Shown: piece after piece, positions 1-12,901 of the stretch | Layout of the letters: each line of letters begins with the position of its first letter | Numbering within the stretch: position 1 is the first letter of the stretch | Assembly (NCBI GenBank): GCA_963678675.1 | Contig: OY783199.1 | Span: 5,029,501-5,093,500, forward strand | DNA length: 64,000 bases | Source: Xiphydria camelus | Lineage: Eukaryota; Arthropoda; Insecta; Hymenoptera; Xiphydriidae | Reading direction: 5' to 3' | The notes under the pieces: model-generated | What the model saw: the letters and a program-made list of their open reading frames with translations, nothing else | Told to the model about the DNA's origin: nothing | The model's database searches: none | Translations under genes and position numbers: made by a program

Positions 1-2879
1 GGATACACCCCTCGAGGAAGACTTATGTTAATGGCAGCAAATACGATGAATCCATTTGAGAGCTTCGGGAACCTAAACCGTACAAGTAAAACACACACGG
101 AAACCGACTCCTACTGTACAATAGGTCTCGCTCTGCCCCCCCCCTTGCCCCCTGACATTTTCGAAACACAGAAGATGAAGTGATTCATAACGTACCTAGT
201 TAGACACTAGGTTTAAACCGCGCGTGACTAAAAATAGTGGTTACATGCGCGATGCGCGCGGGCTACGATGAAACCAGCTGGCTAATTTGCTGCTTATTTT
301 TTCGGGGCCCAAGCAAAATATCGAGAAGCATATACGATCTTTCTATCCCGGCGAAGAGTTCGTGGGCGAAGTTTTGAAAATTCCTTGCTAAAAGTGCCCT
401 CGTACTTTCGCAAGGAGGAAAGTGGGTTTAAACTGTCGGTCTTACGCTCAGACCGAAGCGAGTTTATCTCGAAGGTTGATATACATTCTCCAAAAAACGT
501 TAGAGAATTTGAATCCTATAGGTGATTTATATATAATAAATCTATAACATAGATAATATTAATAGATTTTATATACATTTATAAATAATAAGAACATTCG
601 AAGTGTTTTTCCGGTAAACTGCACCTGCATTTTTTTGTGAAACGCACAATTAAATAGGCAAACATCAGAATTTTTACACTCATTTTATGACTGCAAGATT
701 AACATTTTTTAGCTTGCAATAAATTTGAATAATGAATATTTCCAACCACTTATATAAGGAATCTAAACATTGAAAAAGTAATCACTGTGCTAGAATTAGT
801 AACGATTCGAATGTTACGCGAAAGTAAATAGCCATAACTCACCTTTTATATTAATACGTGTAATTGATATCAGAAGGTCGTAGGAAATTATTCCTCATCT
901 GCAAATCGTTGGATATCCGCGTGGCACGCAAACGTGCGTTTCTAAACCAACTAACACTTCGATGAAATAAATTCATCGTAAACATTAGACCTCCGGAGTG
1001 CAATTAAGTATTTGTTTAGAATTAGTCTCTCTGGAGTCCAGTGTTCATCTATTTCTCGACGTTCGTACCGAGTGAAATTTGTTGTAACGGCATACGAATG
1101 TGCCATAAAATCTCCGCTTCAAAATATTCCAAATATTTAATACGTTCCGCATCGCGTGCGTTCGATACATCTATAGACGCAGTTTAATCATTATCTAATC
1201 GTTAACGCCCTTTCAACGATCCCCGGTTATTCCCACCGAAAGTAGGTCACCATTTCATTTATAGAAGAGCACAGAGTCGGGACGTTTATATTTCACAGCT
1301 TAAACAGACCTCGTTACCTTTCCTCGGACTTCGACCTGTTTTTAACTCGCACCCCTTTTTTTCCATCCGCGCGTGCGCGCCTTCCAGGCATTTCAATCGC
1401 TTTCGTAATGAGCGATGCCCGCTAGGACTTACCTACCTTAACTACCGCTCGACTACCGCGGATTTTAATCCTTAAAGGCGAAGGACTCGAGAGAGAGTCG
1501 CGGAAAAGGGGAAGAACAGATTTTTATTTCCGTTCCTCTGTTCTCCTCTCTTCGCTCTCCTCGTATATAATACTTCAAACGAACGTTTTACGACATTCCC
1601 GTTCGTCCTGAAAAGAGAAGGAAACATATCCGAAATATAAATCGCAGGTACATAACGTAACACGTGTATGGGTACTTCGACGGAGGCTCGTTAAATGCGC
1701 CGCGGAACTGTACTCGTATAATATCCGACTGTGTTATGTCCGTAACCCGAGAATCCAACGCGGCGAATTTATAGAAATTTATTCAGGAACCTCTCTCAAA
1801 TGCCACACACATGCACACGGTATTTGCTACACGAGCGAGTACCTACTATTCGTCGGATGATGTATAAGTACCTGTATACATATGAGCACGCACGCGATAG
1901 ATAACCGATGTGAACGGTCTGCCGTATTCGGTGTTCGTTAGGAACTATTTATATACTGCTACACTATTTATATGCTGCGTCGAAGGTGTCGGTGATACAA
2001 ATTAAATTTCTTGAACTATTGAAACTATTTATTTTAAATTCAAATCAAGATTTTTTTCAAATTAATTCACTGGCATTCGTGATAATAATTAATAGGGATT
2101 AATTGAATGGGCTTCTTAGGGTTCTAAAGCATTTCTTCGTTATATACTAAATAAATTAATTCTATATTCCTAGAAGTAGGAGGAAAAAATATATGTCCTA
2201 TATATAGAAGCTGTCAATAGGCCTGCAGCAAATGGCGATAATTTGCCGAACGTTATACACATTTAATCCGCAGTAATTTTTTCCTGGGGCGAATTTTGCC
2301 TGCGAAACGAAGAGTGGCGAATTAAAATATCCCAAATCGCCAATGACTGACGAATTCTGTTACGCCCCATCATTTCTTCGGGGCCAAAGTTTGTTTTCCT
2401 ACAAATCCAAAATTCGACGGCTCGCCGGGTGCTTGCCCTCATTGCGAGAGAAAGGTCATCGAATTTGAACCTACGAAACGTTCCACGTGCGGCGAACGTA
2501 TACATTATATTTGCTCGACTTGACACTTGGCGTGCGAAGGAAGCGCAGGTATATATAGAGGCCTGCTGGCGAAAGTCGTTTATTGATGTAGTCAATTTTA
2601 TATCACGCGTTCTAAACAGTTTCTCAACATAAAACGGCATTTCTATGTATAGGTACACATGCGAAATTCGAAGAAACGAACGACCAGCGAAGGAATTCTA
2701 TAACTCATTGATAAATAGGGAAAATCGTCTCAATAATAGTCACGGAATCCCCGTGCGCGAGAATAGAGAGGAAATTTTTGTTGGCAGAACCATTTTTCTT
2801 ATACAATATCTAACAAAAGGTATACCCTTGTAATTGTAATAAATGACCATTTTAACCTACAGAAAATATTGATAAGTAT
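1..2879. other. Gene-free 5' sequence
   Basis: Alternates AT-rich stretches with CpG-bearing islands. Only short overlapping ORFs are present, none resembling a known protein or showing paired splice sites. I see no gene, RNA gene or clear repeat. It may be upstream intergenic DNA or part of a long first intron of papilin. Confidence 0.5.
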
Positions 2880-3125
2880 ACTGAGAAAAATAATTAGGTT
2901 AAAATAACAAAACGCATCTAGTTTGACGCGTTTAGTTATTCTAACCAAAATACTGGACAGTTGGACCAAGCATTTAAATATTCTGACCAAATATTTAATT
3001 ATTCTAACCAAGGAGTGGTCAGTTTAACTAAACACAGATGGAGAGAATCCATATTTCACCAAACAGTTTGGTCATCATCTCCAAGATTTTGGTTCAATTG
3101 ACCAAATTTGTTCCTCATTGCATCA
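2880..3125 (+). mobile_element. MITE-like element, TAACCAAA family, copy 1
   Basis: Starts ACTGAGAAAAATAATTAGG and carries alternating 'GGTTAGAATAACTAAA'-type segments in both orientations (for example TTATTCTAACCAAAATAC). It shares long blocks with copies at 3900 and (inverted) 12583. Right end decayed. Confidence 0.6.
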
Positions 3126-3899
3126 TGATGCACTCGGTATACTATCTCGTTTTCTTCTCTTCTCATAAAGTACTAGTAGATATATCTACGTACTTACTCA
3201 ACTCCCAGGAATGCATATATGTATATATATGGTCGAATGAAACATTTCAACGCGAGGCGAAAGTATAGAAAAGACTTTTCCTAACAGGAAATAGCACTAT
3301 CCTTAAATCGTGCTTCTATCAGATCAGAAGACGTGTGTGTCGATAAGATTTAAAGGTACAGATCGAAATGTTGCTTCCTTCGCGTGTGCTCGGAAGCAAA
3401 TCTGACGATGAGAAATAAGGAGAAGGAAAAGGTACAAATCGAAAGGGGATGGCGGAAAGGCACGTCGCTGCTACGTGTGCATTTGGCTGGCGGTGCAGAT
3501 GCGGTACGTTCGAGCTGCAGGTGGACGCACGTGTGGGTCGTTGGCGCCCTTATTCCGCGCGTGCATAAATCGCATGTGTACATAGGTATACCGAGTGTAC
3601 GAGCACGCGCTGGCTACAGAGCAGACAGCGCGGCGCTGTGATCTCGCGACCAGAACTTTCGCAATGTGCATCCTTCGAAGCGGGTTTACTGCACCGGAGT
3701 CGGGCCTCGGGATTATTCGTGGCTGTTTTACCTTCGCTTCGCGGCAGCCTACGGCGTTGCATATCTTCTTACGCTTTAAGAAACGCGATGCTGTGCGACG
3801 GAATTAAATTAAGGTGCCGATAAAGAAACGGAAAAAGAATATTTGCAGGGGATACGGCAATACTTTAAGTTGTAATCATAATAATTAAAAATATGGCAG
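3126..3899. other. Gene-free spacer
   Basis: No supported gene. 3360-3800 is relatively GC-rich with several overlapping short ORFs on both strands, but none has a recognisable motif. Confidence 0.4.
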
Positions 3900-4164
3900 C
3901 ACTGAGAAAAATAATTAAATTAAAATGATAAAACGCATCTAGTTTGACGCGTGTAGTTATTCTAATCAAAATACTGGCCAGAGTTAAATCAAATATCTAG
4001 TTATTCTAACCAAATTTTTTAGTTATTCCTACCAAACGTTTAATTTTTCTAACCAAAAATTAGTCAATTTAACCGAACAGGCGGAAAATTCATATCTCAC
4101 CAAATGGTTTAGTCATCATTTTCAGAATTTTGGTTAAATTGACCAAATTATTTTTCTCAAAGTG
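3900..4164 (+). mobile_element. MITE-like element, TAACCAAA family, copy 2
   Basis: Bounded by CACTGAGAAAAATAATT and the inverse AATTATTTTTCTCAAAGTG. The interior matches copy 1, including AAACGCATCTAGTTTGACGC. No coding capacity. Confidence 0.75.
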
Positions 4165-7100
4165 AAGTAAATAATCATATTGCTTGCACAGCATCCGTTA
4201 AATATTTCTTTAATATACAAGAATACAGGTGCAGGGGTCAACTTTTAGTGCCAACGTCTCTCCTGAAATGTCGTGACGTGGTATTTGAAATGGCCACTCA
4301 CTCCATATTAAAAAATTAGGAATAAGAGTCGTTGTGTGTGGTCTTGATCGTTTCGCCTGATCGGAAACGCTGCAGCGGCGTCATCTATCACTCTCGTGCA
4401 CTATTCGCGTTTTGTTTTAATCGAATTCTCAACGACCACCGCGGAAACGTGAGCCACGTGCAGCGAGTCCCGGCTAGGCGACAAGGTCGCCGCTTCTTGG
4501 CTGTTCCGCTTCTAATTGGCGTGCCGATGGAGTAATGTATCTATTTTCAGCACTCGCAGCGTGGTTCGTTCGCCTAAAAAAGGCGCTCCTTTCTTTCTAG
4601 CAGCTCCGTCGCGCTGACTTTTTTTCTTACGCGATAAGATCAATTGAAGTCGCGTTCCACTTGCGACGCCGCTTTGAGCTCCGGTGTCGTGACGGAGATT
4701 TATATGCCATTACAGCGGATTTTGAAACCATTTTTTCGTTGATTTCATATCGCGAAATTGATCAATGCGGACGGGCCGTTATAGGTGTTACATGTATCCA
4801 TTCGCAAGTATTACATATGTACCTACCTAATTATTATGACCTCGCGTGTGTACCAAAGTCCGTCAAGGTTCAGCTGCAGGGTCCTTGCTCCTACTGAGTC
4901 ACGTTCCGGCGAGAAATCAGTTTTAAACTCTCGTTGCTGGCTTAATATTTCTTTCGCGATTGAATCTTTGTTTAATTTAATTTTAAATCCAACTTACTCT
5001 CTGGAGATTACAGCCAGAGAAGATATTTGTTAAAAGTACGCGTATAATTCTTCATATCTACAGTAACAGTGACATAGAAACAACGGTTAACTAACGAGCA
5101 CCGTGTTCCTAATTAAAACGCAGCCTTCTAACGGTTCAAAAATTTCCTTATTATCTTCAAGCGAGCCAACGTTGTAAGTACGTACATCTACAAATAAGTG
5201 GGTGCGCCTTGTTCGTCCATACGTGGAGCGCGATACCAAAAAGATGAGAAGAAAATCGAGAGAGATGTATAGTCAAAGCACGCTTAATTAATTTCTTATG
5301 CACAGGCCCGATATTAGAGCTGCAGCGGGTCGCTCCACTGTCCGATCGCTTCTGGTCGCAGCCCTATTGACATGTCCAGAGAGTGTGATAATTATACCAG
5401 CAGCACTTCCGATCGGATGTGTGTGTGAGCCCGATATATATTAATTACTAACCGAAATGCAATGGGTGAAGCAACCCTCGTTACCTTCTTACACGTATTA
5501 AATTAGGACCACGTTGAAATTTCTTTGTAATACCCGAAAAACCCTTGATAGGGAAAAAAAGTAGATGTATTGATGAAATCTTAAAGGAATGCCGAAACGT
5601 TAATTATTTTATGGGGAAAATAATGTTCTCATACATGAAATCGCTGGTATCTTATTTTTTTTAGATATAAACTTAATAACCGTACTTTTCGTAATCAGCA
5701 CAAAAAAATACACAAGATAGGGTGGTCTAGAGGTTTCCATTTTTGGCAAAATGACAAGAAACAAAAATGTACCCCTTGAAATTTTTCAATTTTTCACAAA
5801 AATCGAAGTCTTTGAAATCAAATTGCTGATAGCCTTATCTTATGTATTTTTTCACGCTAATTCCGAGAATCACGAATTTAATTGACGAAATCTCAAAGAA
5901 GCGCCAAGATATCACCAATTTTCTGGAGAAAATCATAATAAATCGACAATAATTCTACCGCTTTTGAATTTCCCTGAACTATACGTTTTTGATTTTGGAT
6001 TATATAGTACCTACTTATCACATTCGCGTTCATATGCGGTGCCCGATTATGTTTAGCGTGGGCACATGACACACGGGACAATTTCCAACGAGACACTCAA
6101 TCGCGAAGACGTAGTTTCCGTCCAAAAAAGTAAAACAACCATCATCCCCTCGTCGATTAATAATGCCATGGACACCTCCGCGTGACACACCGAACGCACT
6201 TAAAAATGCACCGCCACCATCGTGATATCCAGGAATCAACACGGAGTCGCAGTTCTCCGCCTCTCGAGCCTTTAATAATTCTCCGCATTCCTTGTTTTTG
6301 TCATTTTTTTTCTGTGGACCAGGTCCTCGTCAGCGCACGTACCCTCCATACTGAAATATGCACATACGCGAATGACGCGATCACCATACGGTACCACGGC
6401 GCACCGCCCCACACCATTTCTCGGCTCTCGCATACTTTCCCAAACGAATACACGAGCGTATACCCGCATACATACCGAGATGCAATATTCAGCAGGTTCG
6501 CGTTGCTGTTACCCCGTTGCCGCGGTTTCACGGCTACAATGCCGTAGCCTCATCGCTGGAGCACGAACGAAATGAACCGCAAACGAGCGTGCGTACCCAC
6601 GAAACTGAATCACGGCCAGTAATAGCTGTATACATATGTATAAATGGCCATATAATCGACACAGCGAAATAAAAATAATTGGACGGGCGATTACCGGATG
6701 GCGGGGTAAACTAGTTAGACGAGGGGTGGGTTTCCCGGAGGGTTCCTTCGAAATTAAAACTATGGGCCTCTAGCTCTCATCAGACACGTGCGGTAAACGA
6801 TGTACCGCAGACGTAATAGTCGGATCTTGAATGCGCTGTGATTGATGCCCATCGTTCTTTCTGTTTGGGCCTTTCAACGAGCCTCGAGCAAAAACTCATT
6901 GAATTGGGTCTTCGAGTTTTTTTTTTCTTCACCTTGCGAAACCTTTTAAGGGGCTAAGATGTGAGTATGAGCTGGTATTCGTTGATGTAGATGTGGTCCA
7001 TATGCTTGCATATGTGCAGAGATATTTTAGAACCGTCCAGCTGACGACAGACCGTGAAATTGATATGGAACTGGACTCTGAAATAAATTTGGCGCCGTAA

Positions 7101-7191
7101 ATCTAGCGCTACTTCTATACGCGGTTTCTGTGCGCGCGTTCTACTTCGATTTTTATGCTCTGACAAATGAAATATAATACGCGACGTTATA
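4165..7191. other. Gene-free sequence with a degenerate dispersed repeat
   Basis: No supported gene. 5560-5990 holds diverged ~200-bp units (for example TTTTTTCACGCTAATTCCGA, CGTAATCAGC) that recur at 29110-29560. The rest is unremarkable. Confidence 0.4.
5561..5990. repeat. Dispersed repeat sharing units with 29110-29560
   Basis: Contains TATTTTTTCACGCTAATTCC, CACAAAAATCGAA and 'CGTAATCAGC' followed by an A-rich run, in the same order as a block at 29110-29560. Diverged and non-coding. Confidence 0.6.
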
Positions 7192-7622
7192 CACTGAGAG
7201 AAATAATTGCTAGTATCAAAAAAAAATGCTCTCTTCAATCAAAAACATGATATAATTGCAGGATCAATACATGGTTTCCTTCGTGAAAACAAATATTTGT
7301 TAGGCTCAAGTAACTGTTTTTTTCGCGCAGGAAAAATTTCTCATCTCAACGAAGGTGTTCTTGAATCAAGACTACCGAATGTCGCACGGAAAACCGATCA
7401 GGTGGGGGTCTTCTGAATTTCTTAATGAATCAATCGAGCATCGTCCAAGCAGTGCCGAGTTCAAATTCATAAAGCCCCCACCTGATCGGTTTCCCATGCG
7501 ACACATTCGGTATATATTATTCAACCAAGAATCAGCATTCTTAACAATTTGTATATTAAGATCATAATATGTTCCTGGTTTAAGAAATATTTCTTTGACA
7601 CCAGCAATTATTTCTCTCAGTG
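7192..7622. mobile_element. 431-bp palindromic MITE with TA target duplication
   Basis: Terminal inverted repeats CACTGAGAGAAATAATTGCT and AGCAATTATTTCTCTCAGTG are flanked by TA on both sides. Inner arms also pair: CCGATCAGGTGGGGGTCTT on the left with AGCCCCCACCTGATCGG on the right. No transposase. TA duplication points to Tc1/mariner-type mobilisation. Confidence 0.85.
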
Positions 7623-10600
7623 TAGTGACATTACAACGTGTTGGTTTTCTCGGGCACTAATTGTCTAGATTCTCCGAGTGTCGAAGTAGCTCTAGTTTAC
7701 GGCACACCGAAAGAGCCTCTTATAGCTACATATTTCCAGCCCAACATGGAAGTCACAGCTATAAGTACATATTTTCTAGTCCTTTATCTCCCCACTCCTT
7801 CGCGCTTTCTCAGTCTCTCTCTCCCTTTCCCTCCCTCCTTCCTACGCGGTAGTACATTTTTTCTATAGTTCTCACCAGTCTTCCGAGTTATCGCGTTGGG
7901 GGCAAGACAGGCTGGCACGCCGATTAACAACCCTTCAGATTACTCGCTCCTCCCTTTCCTTGTCAGCATCCCGTGGCCGGCACGTTCTTCCTTTCTCTCT
8001 TGAACGTATAATTGGTTACAACCACTTACAGCTCAGCTCCGACTGAGAGAGAGATACGAGCGAATCTTAATATTCAGGGTGTCCTGCTTCGATCGGTGAT
8101 AACCTCTTGAATACCTGAATACCGGCACGAGGAATGTCGGAGAATTACGTGGGATAGCGATAACTAATGAGATTTATCGCTCCGATCGGGTCTAACCTTT
8201 CATTGGCAATTAACAAATCAGCTAAGTGATTTAATTTAACGAGATGTTTCCTTCAGCTATTCAGTTTACGGTTATTTGCTACGTCAAGAAGGTACATTGA
8301 AACCATGATAACTTTAAAAAAAATAATTTATAGCTATGAATCGGTTGAATAAAAATTTTCATTGAAATTGATTTGAAATATCTCTACTAAAGCGGATATT
8401 TTTGATTCCATTTAATCCGGAATTGTGTAACGCACTTGGCTAATAATTGAAAATTGAAACGATAGCCACACTACGGATTAATACCTTATTCTATTATCAT
8501 CGTTCATTATAATTCCCGTCAGAGTCGATCTCGCACTCCAAAAGGTCAAGTCGTTAGAAATAACATCCGCCGCGAGGATGAGAGCCACCGTTTTTCGAAA
8601 CGATCCCACTAATTTCCCGGTTCCCTTTATACAATCGGCCCGGGGAACCGAGAGAGTCGCCAGGCATCCATCCGAGCCGAGATAATCTTCCGGGACCCTC
8701 GAGATGCCATCATCCTTACCTCTCTGTCGCCTCGAGTACGCCTGGACGAAACGAGGAGCACAAACTGTCAGCCACTCCGAAAGTGTCGTAACTCAGTGTG
8801 GTCTCGAGTCCGTTATATTCTTTGGACTCCTCCTGTGCCCTTTCTTCAACTCCGTCTCTTTCTCTCTCTTTCTCTCTCTCGACACCTCTTAACATGGCGA
8901 TATCGCAGCCTCCGGATCTTCGATCCTTGACACTCTCTCTTTCTTCTCGGTTTTGAATTTCCTCGAGTTTTTTGGAGTCAACAGTGGGCGGTACTCGAAG
9001 TACATCCTGCTATCTCGCCGGTCCATACCTTTCCCTTCGAACCGAGAAGCGAAAGGGGGAAGATGCTGCGGAGTCGAAAGGCTGCAACGGATCATTTGTT
9101 CGTTCGTTCAAGTGCCAGCGACATAACACTCGAGCTTTGTTTATGCTTCCGATGTTTATTTGCCCGTTGACACGTGTTCTCTACCTGGAATATTCCAGCT
9201 AATAATCGAATAGGAAGTTTATTTTTCTTTGCAGCAATCGACGCCAAGAAAATAGCTGCAGCTACTGTGCAGACTCATCTATTCATCGCACTTGGGAATT
9301 TATTCTATTGGATTTATAATTTTACTTGCTCAATGACACTATGAATTAAATAAAAGATGAATCTTAACTATTCAGTTACGATGTACTGGTCAATATATGT
9401 GTCCACTCTACAGCCTGTGCTCTATATTCTCTTCTGTACTCCGTCACCGAAGAATTATAGCTGCAGCTATGACAGAAGGGGCGGCAGATGGTATCTCAGA
9501 GAGATGCAACGTGACGATTATCGTCAAACGTTTCATCGCCCTGGAATGAAACGCCCCAGTGCCACGAAGCGCCGATCCGTATAATGCGTAGGCTTTAAAA
9601 ATTATAGGATGCACTTTGTCGTCCTCGAGTGCGTAAATTACCTGCATTCATTGGATTTCACGCGCTAACCTTTACAGTGGTCGCGAACGATCTCGAATTG
9701 AATTTCCGCTGTCCCGATGCCAGTGGCTTTGACCGTCCTTTCCAGTTGCGATGCGTTAATCATCGCGGAGGATCGTATGACCCGCGTAAACGAGACGCGT
9801 CCGTTATGCATCGGGGACGAGCGCCTGCATAAGCTGAATCTCGCATTGCAATAAAAACATCTGTTATTGGCCTCGACGGGGAAGTGCAATTACACGTCCG
9901 GTCGGCCTGACCTGGAATCGTTTGGTTCCATTAAAGCCAGGGAAATGCTTGCATTTCCTCGTTGCACGGAAGTGCAAGGATATTAATAGCCGGCACTCTT
10001 GGCGATACAAGAACATTGCAACATATCAGACTTTCTGGAATAATTTCAGATATGGATTGCGCTCTACGGAGTTCGTGTAAAATAATTCGCTGTATATTTT
10101 TTCTAACGGACAGAATTCCCGTCTAATGTCTTCTGTGAAAAAGAAAGTAAACGCCCCCACATTCCGAGTATATCCTACTACCTAAGCAGTAATATAGTTA
10201 AGCCGATCCCAGGACCATGACGACGACACAAAAATAGACTGAGGGCGGGAGAGAATTTTTTGCATTTAATCTATAATTAGCAGACGGGCTCAAGTCAGTC
10301 TGGAGAAAATGCCGGATACGCGCGAACGGAGATAATCTAAACATTTTCGTAATCGAATTTATGCTGTTCGAGACTGCGTGCGAGATTTTTGAGGATATCC
10401 TTTTCACGTTTGACTGATCCCTAACTGTTTGAAGAAGCATTTCGGAGTCGGAGCGAAGCAATTTTTTTTATAGGGGAGGCCAGGACAGGTTAGAACTAAC
10501 TTTTTGCGCTAATTAAACTTCATATCATGCCTGGCTCTCTTTATCTTACCAACAAGTGCAAAATTAATATAAATCAAGTATTAAATTGATGAAAAATAGT

Positions 10601-12582
10601 AAGAGTAAAAATATCATCACAACTTCCAGAAAACCCATTTAGAGAATTAAAATAAACTTCAGTTATAATTTTGTAAAAGACTGGCAGGGCTTAGAACGAC
10701 TAATCAATTCTACAAAAAATCTTTACTTTCTCATAAGATCATGACCAAATACACCAAAAAAGAAGAGCTCTGTAAATCTCCTCGGTCCTCCGCTACATCC
10801 TACCCCTTATTAACTACAGCAAAATTGTCCTACCCGCCTCAGTTCATCTAACGCATTCATCAGAGTCGTAAGATTCCTGTATACGCACTCCCTCCGACGC
10901 ATCCCTTGCTTTGTCAAGCCTCTCCGACTTTTCTCGTTGTCAACAGTATTACACATACGTAGAAAGATCCCGAAAGATTCCTATCTCGCGCAACAGCGGT
11001 TCCATTGTCCCTCGCGTGAATCCTCCGTCCTCGACAGACCCTTCTAGACATTCACCTGAACGCGCGCGCGTGCTCGCCGAACAAAGGTTGAGGACAAATT
11101 GCAATGGGGGGTTAACGATTTTCAACGCGCGCTACACGAGTCATTGCGCCCGCTCAATGAAGATAACATCCCCGCGTGGAAAAAATGACATCGGCCGTAC
11201 AATCACTTTATTGAGCTTAGCGGAGCATCACTCTATCAGCATACCATTAGAGGATCAAAGCCCTCCCGTACCCCGTGACCGAACTATCTGGAGCGGCGTG
11301 CTATAATAGGCTTCTGTTTATTTATCGGGCGTACTAAGAGTACCCCACTGACGGGAAGACACGGAAGCCGGACATATCTTTCGATAGTCTCGCTCTGCTG
11401 AAGAGAGACCACTGCGCAAAATCTTTTGTTGCGTAATTTTCTTTTAATTATGGCAGCTTTTTTATAATCTTCCTTTATACTTGCTGCACCAGAGTGACCA
11501 GATTGTTAAATAATAGCCGCATGAACAACATCCGTTCAATTTAGACCGATAAATTATGGAATATTCTTCGAACATTGTAGAATATTGAGTCACCGTATTT
11601 ACGTAAGAAATAAAATAATGACGTATTAAAAAAACGATCGTGAATAGGTATGTGAATGCGTAAAAAATGAGATGCTTAACTAAAAGTGTCATAACTTCTT
11701 TAGTTTTAGAGTTTTCTTAATAAAGTCTACGGATGATTCTTATAAGATATGGTACTTTGAAACAATAATAGTTCTATAGTGCACGTTTTAAAAACGATTT
11801 TTTCCGATGTTCGAAGAAGGTTCGTAGTACGAGTTTTAAGAAGGAGCTATTTATTCCGAAATCTGACGAGGGTCTAGTTATAATTGTAGAAAAAAGAAAT
11901 GCAGTCAGTTTCAAAATTGAAGCCTGGGTCAAGTGGACTCTTGATGACCGCAAAGGGTTAAACCAACGATGATGCAGAACGAAACTAGGGAAACTGCAGT
12001 CTAATAGAATTTAGTAAAAGAGATTTGCCATGTAGAAACTCCTTGACCACCCCTCATATTTCCAAATTAAATGATTGGAAACATCATAATTTATGCACAA
12101 TTAAAAATCGATGGAAGGATAATCTGCATCGTTCTTTCGGATTTGGCGTCATCATATATGCGAACATTCGCTATTCCGTCCTTATAAACACAGACAATGA
12201 CGATGACAACGATGTGGTTATTGCAACGGAAACTCCACGTCTCGGCTAGTTGCCCTGGCTAATGCTCTCATTGATATTCGCAACACTGATTGAATCGCCT
12301 ATACACTCTGCCTAATCTTGTGCATAGCTAATTTCATACACGAACGTGCACAATGCGGCACGGCTCGTCCTTCGAGATGTGACCGAGCTTGCTTCTAGCG
12401 GACGAAAGGAGTGCCTCTCCTTCGTAAAAAGAATCAGCAGGACAAATTCTGCTCCAGAATGTTTGTTCCTTTGCTCGCTGCACCTGTGACTTTTTAGGTC
12501 ATACACATTCGAGATTCTGTAGTAATTTTGACATGCCAACGACAACATTTACACGCGTAGAGAAAAATTAATCGTTATAATA
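7623..12582. other. Gene-free sequence
   Basis: No supported gene, RNA or repeat. CT-rich runs occur at 7790-7870 and 8860-8940. Short ORFs on both strands have no recognisable domains. Intron or intergenic. Confidence 0.4.
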
Positions 12583-12901
12583 CACCGAGAAAAATAGTGT
12601 AGAAATCTCTCCCGGTACGAGAAACTACCCAATATTCCCCGGACTTTGAGAAGCAAAATTTGGTCAATTTAACCAAAATCTTGGAGACGATGACCAAACT
12701 GTTTGGTGAAATGTGGATCCTCCATCTGTGTGGTTAGACTAACCACTTTTTAGTTAGAATAACTAAACGTTTAGTTTGAATAATTAAACATGGTTAGAAT
12801 TTCTAGATATGCGGTTCAACTGATCAGTATTTTGGTTAGAATAACTAAACGTGTTATACTAGATGCATTTAGTCATTTTAACCTAATTATTTTTCTTAAT
12901 G
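12583..12901 (-). mobile_element. MITE-like element, TAACCAAA family, copy 3 (inverted)
   Basis: Begins CACCGAGAAAAATAGTG and ends AACCTAATTATTTTTCTTAA, next to TA. The interior is the reverse complement of copies 1 and 2 (for example AATAACTAAACGTGTTA...AGATGCATTTAGT). Confidence 0.7.

Noticed and set aside
2263..2658. 131-codon ORF on the - strand
   Set aside because: No recognisable motif and overlapped by other short ORFs.
9629..9832. Short ORF with a CPDASGFD-type sequence resembling a chitin-binding start
   Set aside because: Only one short stretch matches loosely and the remaining cysteines are absent.
10911..11306. 131-codon ORF on the + strand
   Set aside because: No domain, signal peptide or splice context; composition looks random.
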